Source of the DNA: Lysobacter arseniciresistens ZS79
Lineage (GTDB): Bacteria; Pseudomonadota; Gammaproteobacteria; Xanthomonadales; Xanthomonadaceae
NCBI RefSeq assembly: GCF_000768335.1
Contig: NZ_AVPT01000019.1
Span: 1-48,788, forward strand
Direction: 5' to 3'
DNA length: 48,788 nt
A program made the position numbers and the translations under genes. Positions 8,348 through 17,149 of this stretch are shown piece by piece; the stretch's first letter is position 1, and the number at the start of each line of letters is the position of its first letter. The notes under the pieces are model-generated. The model was given only the letters and a program-made list of their open reading frames with translations, was not told where the DNA came from and did not search any database.

Positions 8348-10426
8348 TCAGTTGAAGTCGTAATCCATCTGCGGCCCCGCCTGGGCGAGGAAATGGCCCT
8401 GGGCGTAGTCGATCCCCGCGCCAAACAGGATGGTCATGCTGCCGGCGTCCTGCACGAAGTTGGCGATCGTCTGCTTGCCCATCTCGCGTGCCTTGGCGGC
8501 GATTTCGCGGACCCGCTCCTGGTGCTCGGCGCTGCCGGCAAGCTCCTCGGTGAACTCGCGGTCGAGCTTGAGCATGTCGGCGTTGAAGTGGCTCAGCAGC
8601 TGGAACGAGTTCAGGCCGCTGCCGAACTGCTCCAGCCCGACCCGGACGCCAAGCTCGGCGACGCGCTGCTGGAACGCCTGCGCCGCCTTGAGGTGGGTGA
8701 ACACCTTCGACTCCGGCAGCTGCAACACGAGCAGCTGGCCTTCGGCACCATGCTTGGCCAGCTGCTCGCGGATGTGCTGCAGCAGACTGTCGTCCTGCAG
8801 CGACACCTCGTTGATGCGTACCAGCAGGGTGGTGCGGTGGCCGCTGCGCAGGCGCTCGCCGATGTCGGCGATGGCGCGCCCCACCACCCAGCGGTCGATC
8901 TCCCACAGCAGGCCGTGCTCCTCGGCGATCTGCAGGAAGGTCAGCGGCTGGACCAGCTCGCCGCCTTCGCCGCGCATGCGCAGGTAGGCGTCGTACATCT
9001 CCACCGGTTCGCCATGCAGGCTGATCAGCGGCTGGTAGTGCATGACGAAGCCTTCGCCGTCGATCGCGTCGCGGATCCGGTTGACCCAGGCCTCGACGCG
9101 CTCCTCCTCGGCCCGGTCGACCGCGCCGGGATCGAAGATCTCGACCCGGTTGCCACCGACGCCGGCCGCCGACTGCACGCCCTCGTGCGCCTTGCCGAGC
9201 ACCGCGGTGACGCTGGCGATCTTCTGGCCGATCTGCACGCCGCCGATGCTGGCGGTGGCGTTGAGCGAGCGGTCGTCGACGTCGAGCACGGCCGCGGCGA
9301 ACGCGGCGCGCACGGCCTCGGCGAGGGCGACGGTGCCGTGGTAGTCGCTGCCGGCGCGCAGCACCGCGAACTGGTGCTCGCCGAAACGGGCCACGACGTC
9401 GTCCGGCCCCAGCGCGCTCTGCAGGCGTCGGGCACAGGCGGCGATGAGCTTGTCGGCCGCGTCCAGCCCGAGGTCCTGCAGCAGCTTGGCGTAATGGTCG
9501 GGCTCGACCAGCAGCAGGGCGTGGTGGCTGGCGTTGCGGGCCGCGTCGGTGACGGTGTCCTCGAGCTGGCGCAGGAAGGTCGGCCGGTTGAGCAGCCCGG
9601 TGGCCTGGTCGCGCTGGCGCAGCTCCTCGACCTCCCGCGCCAGTTCCGGGTCGAACTCCTGCCGGCGCAGGATCACCTGCTGGCAGGCCTCGCCCTCGTA
9701 GGTCGCGGCGGTGAACTCCATCACCGCCGGGAAGCTCTCGCCCTCGAGCGTGCGGGCTTCCATTTCCAGCCGCGGCGGCGGTGCCTCGCCCTTGCCCAGG
9801 CGCTTGAGCAGCTGCTTGAAGTCGTCGACATGCTGCGGCGCGACCATGTCCAGCAGCGACATGCCCTCGATGTCCTCGAACGAGTCGAAGCCGAACATCT
9901 CCAGGTAGGCGCTGTTGGCGCGGATGTGCATGCCTTCGTGGACGTAGGCGATCGGGTCGCGCGAGGAGTCGATCAGCGCGTCGCAGCGGCGCTCGGTCTC
10001 GCGGACCTGGGATTCCAGCTTGCGCAGGGCCCGGCGCGACTCCAGCGCGGTCCACTCCTTGCGGGCGATGGCCTCGACCTGGTCGATCTGCCGGCGCAGC
10101 GCGATGCCGGCGGCGCCCGAAGCGGTGGCCTGCAGCAGCACGGTGTCGTCGATCGCGTCGACCAGCAGGATCACCGGCAGGTCCTTGCCGGTCGCGTCGA
10201 CGCGCTGCATGACGGTGGCCGGCGGCAGCGTGCGCGAATCCTCGGCGGCCAGGACCAGCTCCAGCGGCGGGCCGGCCAGCAGCGCATCCAGGGCCTCCTC
10301 GCTCTCGGGTCGGCTGGGCCGGACCGCGATGCCGGCGTTGCGCAGTCCACTGACGATGGCTTCGGCCGCCTCGACGCTGTCGTCCACGATCAGCAGCCGC
10401 AACACCATGTCTTTCGCAGATTGCAT
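8348..10426 (-). CDS. fimX: FimX-type degenerate REC-PAS-GGDEF-EAL protein
   Basis: FimX binds c-di-GMP through an inactive EAL domain and controls type IV pilus assembly, in Xanthomonas together with a PilZ protein. The 692-residue product (P. aeruginosa FimX about 690) begins with a receiver-like domain (LRLLIVDDS) whose phospho-acceptor region reads LVLAAEDS. It continues with a PAS domain (DSSRDPIAYVHEGMHI), a GGDEF domain with GEHQF at the active site, and an EAL domain where EALLR is YDAYLR. All three catalytic signatures are lost. The C-terminus YAQGHFLAQ...MDYDFN matches FimX ends. ATG 10426 has GGAG 8 nt upstream; it is shorter than the open frame from 10549. Confidence 0.88.
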   Translation of the reverse strand: MQSAKDMVLRLLIVDDSVEAAEAIVSGLRNAGIAVRPSRPESEEALDALLAGPPLELVLAAEDSRTLPPATVMQRVDATGKDLPVILLVDAIDDTVLLQATASGAAGIALRRQIDQVEAIARKEWTALESRRALRKLESQVRETERRCDALIDSSRDPIAYVHEGMHIRANSAYLEMFGFDSFEDIEGMSLLDMVAPQHVDDFKQLLKRLGKGEAPPPRLEMEARTLEGESFPAVMEFTAATYEGEACQQVILRRQEFDPELAREVEELRQRDQATGLLNRPTFLRQLEDTVTDAARNASHHALLLVEPDHYAKLLQDLGLDAADKLIAACARRLQSALGPDDVVARFGEHQFAVLRAGSDYHGTVALAEAVRAAFAAAVLDVDDRSLNATASIGGVQIGQKIASVTAVLGKAHEGVQSAAGVGGNRVEIFDPGAVDRAEEERVEAWVNRIRDAIDGEGFVMHYQPLISLHGEPVEMYDAYLRMRGEGGELVQPLTFLQIAEEHGLLWEIDRWVVGRAIADIGERLRSGHRTTLLVRINEVSLQDDSLLQHIREQLAKHGAEGQLLVLQLPESKVFTHLKAAQAFQQRVAELGVRVGLEQFGSGLNSFQLLSHFNADMLKLDREFTEELAGSAEHQERVREIAAKAREMGKQTIANFVQDAGSMTILFGAGIDYAQGHFLAQAGPQMDYDFN

Positions 10427-10763
10427 AGGTTCTCCGTCCGGGGGGACATCCTGGGGGCGCGGGGCCGGGACGAGGCGGAGCGCCGCCTCGGGCGGAAGCG
10501 GGACAGACGTGTCCGCGACCGCAGCGTCGCCACGTGCATATGAAAGCATGTTCTCCCCCCCTTGCGTGCCGACGCGCCGGGCCGTGCCGGTGGCTCCGGG
10601 CCCCCCTGGGCCGCGCCGATCGCGTGTCGCACCTGATGCTTATGACAGATGCCGCGCCGGCGGTCCGTGACGCCCTTCAAGGGTTGCTACGCGAACCGGC
10701 GCCGGCAGCGGCCGTCCCGGACGCGCGGGGCGGGCGGTCCCCGGACGGGCGCCGCTGGAGGGG
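10427..10763. other. Gene-free gap upstream of fimX
   Basis: These 337 bp lie between fimX and epmB, both on the minus strand. The only clear signal is the fimX ribosome site. A CATAAG on the minus strand near 10640 could be a -10 element, but no matching -35 was found. I see no RNA gene or credible ORF. Confidence 0.4.
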
Positions 10764-11783
10764 CTAGAGCGGCCGCTTGCCGGTGTCGCCGGCCACTTCG
10801 CGGACCAGGCGCGGCACCAGGTAGCCCGACAGGCGGGCCGCGAGCGCGGCGTGGAGCGCGCGGGCGCGGTCGTCGTCCACCTCGAAATGGGCCGCGCCCT
10901 GCACCCGGTCGAGCTGGTGCAGGTAGTAGGGCAGCACGCCGGCGCGGTGGCCGCACTCGGACAGGTCGGCCAGCGCGTCGACCGAGTCGTTGACCCCGCG
11001 CAGCAGCACCGCCTGGTTCAGCAGGGTCGCCCCGACCCCGCGCAGGCGCGCCATGGCGGTGTCCACGGCGGCGTCGAACTCGTTGGCGTGGTTGGCGTGC
11101 ACCACCACGACCACCGGCCACGGCAGGCCGCCGAGCCACGCCAGCAGGGCTTCGTCGACGCGCTCGGGCAGCACGATCGGCAGCCGGGTATGGATGCGCA
11201 GGCGACGCAGGTGGCCGATGCCGGCCAGCGCGGCGGTCAGTTCGGCCAGCTTTGGGGTGGCCAGCGACAGCGGGTCGCCGCCGGAGAGGATGACCTCCTC
11301 GATGCCGGCATCGGCGCGGATCACCTCCACCGCCTGTCGCCAGTGGTCCGCCGCGGCGGTCTCCTCGGCATACGGGAAATGCCGGCGGAAACAGTAGCGG
11401 CAGTTGACCGCGCAGCTGCCGGTGGCGACCAGCAGGGCGCGGCCGCGGTACTTCTGGATCACCCCGTGGCCGGATCGGGCGGCGCCGTCGCCGACCGCGT
11501 CGAAGCTGAAGCCGGGCATCGGCTGCAACTCGTCGCCCAGCGGCAGGACCTGGCGCAGCAGCGGGTCGTGCGGGTCGCCGCGGCGCATGCGGGCGACGAA
11601 GCCGCGCGGCACCCGCAGCGGGAACTGCGCCAGCGCCGCCGGCGGGATGTCCAGCGTGGCCGGGTCGAGCCCGAGCAGACCCAGCAGCTCGGCCGGCTCG
11701 CGCACCGCATCGCGCCAGAGCTGTTGCCAGCTCGGTGACGGCGGGGTCGCGGGCTGCGGGAGGGCCGGGGCTGCGGGTATCAT
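10764..11783 (-). CDS. epmB: EF-P beta-lysylation enzyme EpmB (lysine 2,3-aminomutase type)
   Basis: EpmB is a radical SAM/PLP enzyme converting (S)-alpha-lysine to (R)-beta-lysine, which EpmA attaches to elongation factor P. The 339-residue protein (E. coli 342) has the [4Fe-4S] motif CAVNCRYCFRRHFPY (CxxxCxxC), the SAM-binding LSGGDPLS, and the C-terminal VLPYYLHQLDRVQGAAHF with the region that holds PLP in this family. ATG 11783 is chosen for length and the AGGA upstream. It diverges from efp, its substrate, 114 bp away. epmA is not in the window. Confidence 0.94.
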   Translation of the reverse strand: MIPAAPALPQPATPPSPSWQQLWRDAVREPAELLGLLGLDPATLDIPPAALAQFPLRVPRGFVARMRRGDPHDPLLRQVLPLGDELQPMPGFSFDAVGDGAARSGHGVIQKYRGRALLVATGSCAVNCRYCFRRHFPYAEETAAADHWRQAVEVIRADAGIEEVILSGGDPLSLATPKLAELTAALAGIGHLRRLRIHTRLPIVLPERVDEALLAWLGGLPWPVVVVVHANHANEFDAAVDTAMARLRGVGATLLNQAVLLRGVNDSVDALADLSECGHRAGVLPYYLHQLDRVQGAAHFEVDDDRARALHAALAARLSGYLVPRLVREVAGDTGKRPL

Positions 11784-11896
11784 TCGGGTCCTGTGCTGCT
11801 TTGCGTTCCGGCGTGGCCGGAGGCAGCCCGACATTCTAGCCGCCCGCCGCACCGGCCGGGCGGCGAGCCGTATTCATCTACTCGCAGGAGCTCCGC

Positions 11897-12463
11897 ATGG
11901 CCACTTACGGCATGAACGACGTCAAGAACGGGATGAAGATCCTGGTCAACAACGACCCGTGCATCATCACCGACACCGAGTACGTCAAGCCGGGCAAGGG
12001 CCAGGCCTTCACCCGCGTGAAGTACCGCAGCATCAAGAGCGGTCGCGTGCAGGAAATCACCATGAAGGCGACCGACTCGGTCGAGGCCGCCGACGTGGTC
12101 GACACCGACATGCAGTTCCTCTACGCCGACGGCGAGTACTGGCACTTCATGGACCCGTCCAGCTTCGAGCAGGTCCAGGCCGACAAGAACGGCGTCGGCG
12201 ACGCGGCCAAGTGGCTCAAGGGCGAGGAGGAGTGCGTGGTGACGCTGTGGAACGGCGTGCCGATCTTCGTCAACCCGCCCAACTTCGTCGAGCTCAAGAT
12301 CACCGAGACCGACCCGGGTGTCCGTGGCGACACCTCCGGCGGCGGCGGCAAGCCGGCGACGCTGGAGACCGGCGCGGTGGTCCGGGTGCCGCTGTTCGTC
12401 GGCCAGGACGAGGTGATCAAGGTCGACACCCGCTCGGGCGAGTACGTCAGCCGGGTCAAGTGA
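11897..12463 (+). CDS. efp: Translation elongation factor P
   Basis: EF-P rescues ribosomes stalled at polyproline. The 188 residues comprise the KOW-like domain and two OB-type domains. Lys34 in the loop [10 protein letters not shown] is the position modified by EpmA/EpmB, and the divergent epmB supports beta-lysylation rather than rhamnosylation (EarP enzymes require Arg32; here it is Pro32). AGGAG at 11886-11890 precedes the ATG. The TGA overlaps the ATG of the next gene as TGATG, which is unusual for efp and suggests coupling. Confidence 0.97.
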   Translation: MATYGMNDVKNGMKILVNNDPCIITDTEYVKPGKGQAFTRVKYRSIKSGRVQEITMKATDSVEAADVVDTDMQFLYADGEYWHFMDPSSFEQVQADKNGVGDAAKWLKGEEECVVTLWNGVPIFVNPPNFVELKITETDPGVRGDTSGGGGKPATLETGAVVRVPLFVGQDEVIKVDTRSGEYVSRVK

Positions 12464-13800
12464 TGACCGACACCGCCCGCCAGCCCTGCGACCTGCTGAT
12501 CGAAGCCGGCTGGGTGGTCCCGGTGCAGCCGCACGGCACGGTCCTGGCCGACCATGCCGTGGCGGTGGCCGGTGGCGTCATCGTCGGCGTGTTGCCGACG
12601 GCGGAGGCGCGTGAGCGGTTCCAGCCGGCCGAGGTGGTGTCGCGTCCCGACGCGGCGCTGATCCCGGGGCTGGTCAACGCCCACACCCACAACCCGATGA
12701 CGCTGCTGCGCGGCGTCGCCGACGACCTGCCGCTGATGGAGTGGCTGCAGGGCCACATCTGGCCGGTAGAGGCGGCGGTGATCGGGCCGGAGTTCGTCAG
12801 CGACGGCGTCACCCTGGCCATCGCCGAGATGCTGCGCGGCGGCACCACCTGCGCCAACGAGAACTACTTTTTCCCCGACGCCCAGGCCGCAACCTACAAG
12901 CGCCACGGCTTCCGCGCGGTGGTCGGCCTGCCGGTGATCGACTTCCCGACCGCGTGGGCGGCGACCGACGACGAGTACTTCGACCGCGCCGGCGAGGTCC
13001 ACGACCAGTGGCGCGACGACCCGCTGGTGACGATGGCGTTCGTCCCGCATGCGCCGTACACGGTCTCGGACGCGAGTTTCGAGCGGATCCGGATGCTGTC
13101 CGACCAGCTCGACCTGCCGGTCCACCTGCACACCCACGAGACCGCTTTCGAGGTCGAAGAGTCGCGCGGGAAGCACGGCCAGCGCCCGCTCGCGCGGCTC
13201 GACCGGCTCGGCCTGGTCAACGACCGGCTGATCGCGGTGCACATGACCACGCTGGTCGACGCCGAGATCGAACTGTGCGCGGCGCGTGGCGTCAGCGTGG
13301 TGCACTGCCCGGAGTCCAACCTCAAGCTGGCGTCGGGGTTCTGCCCGGTCGGCAAGCTCGAGAAGGCGGGCGTCAACATCGCCATCGGCACCGACGGCGC
13401 GGCCAGCAACAACGACCTCGACATGTTCGGCGAGATGCGCACGGCCGCCCAGCTGGCCAAGGCGGTGGCCGGCGACGCGGCGGCCTTCGGCGCCGCCAGC
13501 GCGCTGCGTGCGGCGACCCTCGGCGGTGCGAAGGCGATGGGGCTGGAGCACGCGATCGGTTCGATCGAGGTCGGCAAGCAGGCCGACCTGGCCTGCGTCG
13601 ATCTCGGCCAGCTGGAAAGCCAGCCGCTGTTCCACGTGGTCTCGCAACTGGTCTACGCGACCGGCCGCCACCAGGTCAGCGACGTCTGGATCGCCGGCCG
13701 GCCGAAGCTGCGCAGGCGCGAGCTGGTCGACATCGACGTCGCCGCGCTGGTCGCCAACGCACGGCAGTGGCGCGACCGCATCGCCGCGATCCGCGCCTGA
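12463..13800 (+). CDS. mtaD: TRZ/ATZ-family amidohydrolase, probable 5'-methylthioadenosine/S-adenosylhomocysteine deaminase
   Basis: The 445-residue protein is a metal-dependent amidohydrolase of the TRZ/ATZ/MtaD group. Visible are the metal ligands in NAHTHNP, the histidine of HLHTHET, AVHMTTL, and the aspartate of GTDGAASNND. Family members deaminate S-adenosylhomocysteine, methylthioadenosine or related nucleosides; the exact substrate cannot be read from sequence. The ATG overlaps the efp stop. In Pseudomonas a similar gene also precedes ubiG and mupP, so the neighbourhood is conserved. It may remove the adenosylhomocysteine produced by the UbiG methyltransferase, which is an inference. 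Confidence 0.85.
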   Translation: MTDTARQPCDLLIEAGWVVPVQPHGTVLADHAVAVAGGVIVGVLPTAEARERFQPAEVVSRPDAALIPGLVNAHTHNPMTLLRGVADDLPLMEWLQGHIWPVEAAVIGPEFVSDGVTLAIAEMLRGGTTCANENYFFPDAQAATYKRHGFRAVVGLPVIDFPTAWAATDDEYFDRAGEVHDQWRDDPLVTMAFVPHAPYTVSDASFERIRMLSDQLDLPVHLHTHETAFEVEESRGKHGQRPLARLDRLGLVNDRLIAVHMTTLVDAEIELCAARGVSVVHCPESNLKLASGFCPVGKLEKAGVNIAIGTDGAASNNDLDMFGEMRTAAQLAKAVAGDAAAFGAASALRAATLGGAKAMGLEHAIGSIEVGKQADLACVDLGQLESQPLFHVVSQLVYATGRHQVSDVWIAGRPKLRRRELVDIDVAALVANARQWRDRIAAIRA

Positions 13801-13830
13801 CCTTCAATCTGTCCCGAACCGGGGAACCCC

Positions 13831-14550
13831 ATGACCGCAGCGCCGTCCGCTTCCAGCAACTTCAGCCAGGCCGAACTCGACAAGTTCGGCGCGCTGGCCC
13901 AGCGCTGGTGGGACCCGCAGGGCCCGCAGAAGGCGCTGCATGCGATGAACCCGGTGCGGCTGGGCTACGTCGCCGGCCGTGTCGCCCTGCGCGATGCGCG
14001 GGTGCTCGATGTGGGCTGCGGCGGCGGCCTGCTCAGCGAGGCACTGGCGGGCGAGGGCGCCAGCGTGACGGCGATCGACCTGGCGCCCGAGCTGGTCAAG
14101 GTCGCGAGGCTGCACGGGCTGGAGAGCGGGGTGACGGTCGACTATCGCCAGCAGGCGGTCGAATCGCTGGCCGACGAGGCGCCGGGTTCGTTCGACGCGG
14201 TCACCTGCATGGAGATGCTGGAGCACGTGCCCGACCCGGCGGCGATCATCGACGCCTGCGCGCGCCTGCTGCGTCCCGGCGGCCGGCTGTTCCTGTCGAC
14301 CCTCAACCGCACCCCGGCCGCGTTCGCGCTGGCGATCGTCGGTGCCGAGTACGTTGCCCGGCTGCTGCCCAAGGGCACCCACCGTTACCGCGACTTCATC
14401 CGCCCGTCCGAACTCGGTGCCTGGCTTCGCGCCGCCGGCCTGCAACTGGAGGACGTCAGCGGCCTGATGTACGAGCCGTGGCGCAACAGTGCGCGGCTGA
14501 TTTCGCGGGCCGACGTCAACTACCTGGCCTGCGCGCGAAAGCCCGGGTGA
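13831..14550 (+). CDS. ubiG: Ubiquinone biosynthesis O-methyltransferase
   Basis: UbiG performs both O-methylations in ubiquinone synthesis using SAM. The 239 residues show the UbiG N-terminus ([27 protein letters not shown]), the SAM-binding [21 protein letters not shown], and [16 protein letters not shown], followed by the family-specific [17 protein letters not shown]. Length matches E. coli UbiG (240). GGGGAA lies upstream of the ATG; the gene sits 30 nt after the deaminase. Confidence 0.96.
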   Translation: MTAAPSASSNFSQAELDKFGALAQRWWDPQGPQKALHAMNPVRLGYVAGRVALRDARVLDVGCGGGLLSEALAGEGASVTAIDLAPELVKVARLHGLESGVTVDYRQQAVESLADEAPGSFDAVTCMEMLEHVPDPAAIIDACARLLRPGGRLFLSTLNRTPAAFALAIVGAEYVARLLPKGTHRYRDFIRPSELGAWLRAAGLQLEDVSGLMYEPWRNSARLISRADVNYLACARKPG

Positions 14551-14554
14551 CCGC

Positions 14555-15232
14555 ATGAGCCGGCCATTCCCCCGCGCGGTGCTGTTCGACCTCGACGGCA
14601 CCCTGCTCGACAGCGCGCCCGACATGCTCGCCGCGATCAACACCATGCGCGCCGACCGTGGCGGCGAGCCGATGCTGCTGGCGGAACTGCGCCCGCACGT
14701 GTCGAAGGGCGCGCGGGCGATGGTGCAGGCCGCGTTTCCCGATATCGACGAAGCGACGCGCGAGGGCTGGATTCCCGTTTTCCTCGACCGCTACCGGAGC
14801 GAGCTGGGCCGCCACTGCGGGCCGTTCGAGGGCGTCGAGGCGATGCTCGCGAGCCTGGAGGCGGCCGGGAGCGTATGGGGCATCGTCACCAACAAGCCCG
14901 AATCGCTGGCCGCGCCGCTGTTGCCGATGCTCGGCTGGCAGGACCGCTGCAAAGTGCTGATCGGCGGCGACAGCCTGCCGGCGCGCAAACCCGACCCGCT
15001 GCCGCTGCGGGTGGCTGCCGAACGAATCGGCGTCGATCCGTCGCAGTGCATCTACGTCGGCGACGACGAGCGCGACATCGTCGCCGCACGCGCCGCTGGG
15101 ATGCCGTCGGTGGTCGCCCTGTGGGGCTACCGGCTTTCGGAAGACGACCCGTTCGCCTGGCAGGGCGACGTCCTGGTCGACCAGCCCGCCGACCTCTGCA
15201 ACGCCATGGCCTGGCCACACTGCAATGACTGA
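14555..15232 (+). CDS. mupP: N-acetylmuramic acid 6-phosphate phosphatase MupP (HAD family)
   Basis: MupP dephosphorylates MurNAc-6-P in the anabolic peptidoglycan recycling route (AmgK/MurU). The 225-residue HAD hydrolase has DLDGTLLDSAPD (nucleophile Asp), VTNKP, KPDPLPL and the acidic YVGDDERDI. It is often annotated phosphoglycolate phosphatase (gph); the position directly after ubiG, 4 nt apart, is the arrangement known for mupP in Pseudomonas. The substrate assignment rests on context. Confidence 0.82.
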   Translation: MSRPFPRAVLFDLDGTLLDSAPDMLAAINTMRADRGGEPMLLAELRPHVSKGARAMVQAAFPDIDEATREGWIPVFLDRYRSELGRHCGPFEGVEAMLASLEAAGSVWGIVTNKPESLAAPLLPMLGWQDRCKVLIGGDSLPARKPDPLPLRVAAERIGVDPSQCIYVGDDERDIVAARAAGMPSVVALWGYRLSEDDPFAWQGDVLVDQPADLCNAMAWPHCND

Positions 15233-15977
15233 GACCGAACAGCCGCCGGTGGACAGCCGCGACGAACCCGCCGCGGCGCTGGCCGGCTTCGTCGACAAGT
15301 GGCGCGCGCGCTGGCCGGAGTGGATGGTGGCCGAGGTCTTCGTCCCCCAGCCGCAGCGCGCGGTGGCGGCCGCCTGGGCCACCTTGCAGCAGGAGCTGAC
15401 CGACGCGGCCTGGGGCGGCAGCGACCCGATACCGGGCGAGGCCAAGCTGGGCTGGTGGCAGGAAGAACTCGCCGGATGGGTGCGCGGCGCGCGGCGGCAC
15501 CCGCTGGGCGCGGTGCTGCAGGGCCAGCCGGCCCCGTGGGCGACGCTGGCCGCGGCGCTGCCGTCGCTGGCCCGCAGCCGCGAGCGTGCCGGTGACGTGG
15601 CGGAGGCGTTCTCGGCCCTGGACCCGTTTGCCCGCGCCGTCGCCGGGATCGAGGCCGCGATGTTTGCCGACACCGCGGTTGCCGACACTCCCCTGGACGA
15701 CGCGACGGCGCTGGTCAGCGCGACCCTGCTGCAGGCCCGCCTGCTGCCGGAGGGCGATGCCGGCGTGCCGCTGAGCATCATCGCCCGCGCCGGCGAGGCT
15801 GATCCGCGGCCGCTGTGGGCGGCCCGGCTGCGCGACCAGTGGCCGGTCGCGTGCGGTCCGCGCTCGCGCCGGGTCGCCGCGGCCCTGGCCCGCGCGCGGC
15901 TTTCCCGGCCCGATCCTGCCCGCCCGCTGCCGCCTTGGCGCGCCTTGCTGGTCGGCTGGCGCGCCGCCCGCGCCTGA
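15225..15977 (+). CDS. Squalene/phytoene synthase-like protein, degenerate
   Basis: The 250-residue protein overlaps mupP by 8 nt, so it is part of the efp-mupP operon. It resembles the squalene/phytoene synthase fold only in part: the helix with AKLGWWQEELAGWVRGARRHPLGAVL matches the region downstream of the first catalytic motif, and a helical, Ala/Arg-rich remainder follows. The paired DxxxD motifs that bind the prenyl diphosphates are not visible, so enzymatic activity is doubtful. No signal peptide. It may be a non-catalytic relative; its role in the cluster is unknown. Confidence 0.6.
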   Translation: MTETEQPPVDSRDEPAAALAGFVDKWRARWPEWMVAEVFVPQPQRAVAAAWATLQQELTDAAWGGSDPIPGEAKLGWWQEELAGWVRGARRHPLGAVLQGQPAPWATLAAALPSLARSRERAGDVAEAFSALDPFARAVAGIEAAMFADTAVADTPLDDATALVSATLLQARLLPEGDAGVPLSIIARAGEADPRPLWAARLRDQWPVACGPRSRRVAAALARARLSRPDPARPLPPWRALLVGWRAARA

Positions 15978-16100
15978 CGGACCCGCAACACTGTTCGCGC
16001 TGCCGGGACGGGCCGTTCCAGCCGCCGGGGCGGGCCCGCGAGGGGCGGCCGGTAGAATGGCGGCGTTGCAAACCTCCCGTTGCGCCCATACCCCGAGCCT

Positions 16101-17030
16101 GTGAACACATCCCCCAACGCTCCCCGCCGCCTGCCTGACGTGGCCCATGACGCCGCCGCGCTGGCGCGCCCGCTGGACTGGGTCGGCATGTCCAACATCG
16201 CCGTGCCGCTGCGTGTCGCCGGCCCCGCTGGCGAGTCCATCCAGGTCGCGGCCTCGGTCGACGTCTCGGTCAACCTGCTCGACCCCGACGCCCGCGGCAT
16301 CCACATGTCGCGGCTCTACCTCGAACTGCAGCATGCCTTCGCCACCGAGGTGGTGACCCCGGCCGGCCTGCGACGCGTGCTGCAGACGCTGGTCGACACC
16401 CAGTCCGGGCTGTCCGGCGCGGCGCGCCTGGTGCTGCGCTACGACCAGTTGCTGCTGCGACCGGCGCTGGCCAGCGGCAATGCCGGCTGGAAGCGCTACC
16501 CGGTCGAGATCGACGCCTGCCTGGTCGACGGCCACCTGAAGCTGGCGCTGCGGTTCGCGGTCGAGTACTCCAGCACCTGCCCGGCCTCGGCGGCGCTGTC
16601 GCGCCAGCTCAACGCCGACCGTTTCGCCGAGGATTTCGCCGACGCCCGCCCGCTGGCCGGCGCGATCCACGACTGGCTGGCCTCCGAGCGCGGCCTCGCC
16701 GCGACCCCGCACGCCCAGCGCAGTCGCGCAGACGTCCGGGTCGAGCTGCGCCCCGCCTTCGACGAACTGCCGCTCACCGCACTGATCGACGCGCTGGAGC
16801 AGGCGCTCGCCACCCCGGTACAGACCGCGGTGAAGCGCGAGGACGAGCAGGCCTTCGCCCGCCTCAACGCCGCCAACCTGATGTTCTGCGAGGATGCCGC
16901 GCGCCGGGTGGCCGCGGTGCTGTCGGACGACCGCCGCATCGAGCGCTTCGATGCCGAGGTGGCGCACTTCGAGAGCCTGCACGCGCACGACGCCGTCGCG
17001 CGCGTCACCGGCAGCGGCGCGCCGGCCTGA
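16101..17030 (+). CDS. folE2: GTP cyclohydrolase FolE2 (type IB)
   Basis: FolE2 converts GTP to dihydroneopterin triphosphate for folate or queuosine and can use metals other than zinc. The 309 residues show the N-terminal ARPLDWVGMSNIAVPL, the block VDVSVNLLDPDARGIHMSRLY, and the active-site segment EYSSTCPASAALSRQL with the conserved cysteine. GTG 16101 keeps the conserved N-terminus; the next in-frame ATG at 16188 would remove it. TAGAAT at 16053-16058 is a plausible -10 box, without a good -35. Confidence 0.93.
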   Translation: MNTSPNAPRRLPDVAHDAAALARPLDWVGMSNIAVPLRVAGPAGESIQVAASVDVSVNLLDPDARGIHMSRLYLELQHAFATEVVTPAGLRRVLQTLVDTQSGLSGAARLVLRYDQLLLRPALASGNAGWKRYPVEIDACLVDGHLKLALRFAVEYSSTCPASAALSRQLNADRFAEDFADARPLAGAIHDWLASERGLAATPHAQRSRADVRVELRPAFDELPLTALIDALEQALATPVQTAVKREDEQAFARLNAANLMFCEDAARRVAAVLSDDRRIERFDAEVAHFESLHAHDAVARVTGSGAPA

Positions 17031-17149
17031 CCCTGCCCGGGCCGGCGGGCGTGTGTCCCGCCGGCTGGCCGGATTCGTGTCCCGATTGCGTGGCGTTGGC
17101 CCGCCCGGCGATCGCGCTATGCTCGGGCGATCGTGCGGCCGGGATCGGT

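Noticed and set aside
10390-10680. Small ORF upstream of fimX
   Set aside because: It overlaps the fimX start in another frame, without ribosome site or recognisable sequence.
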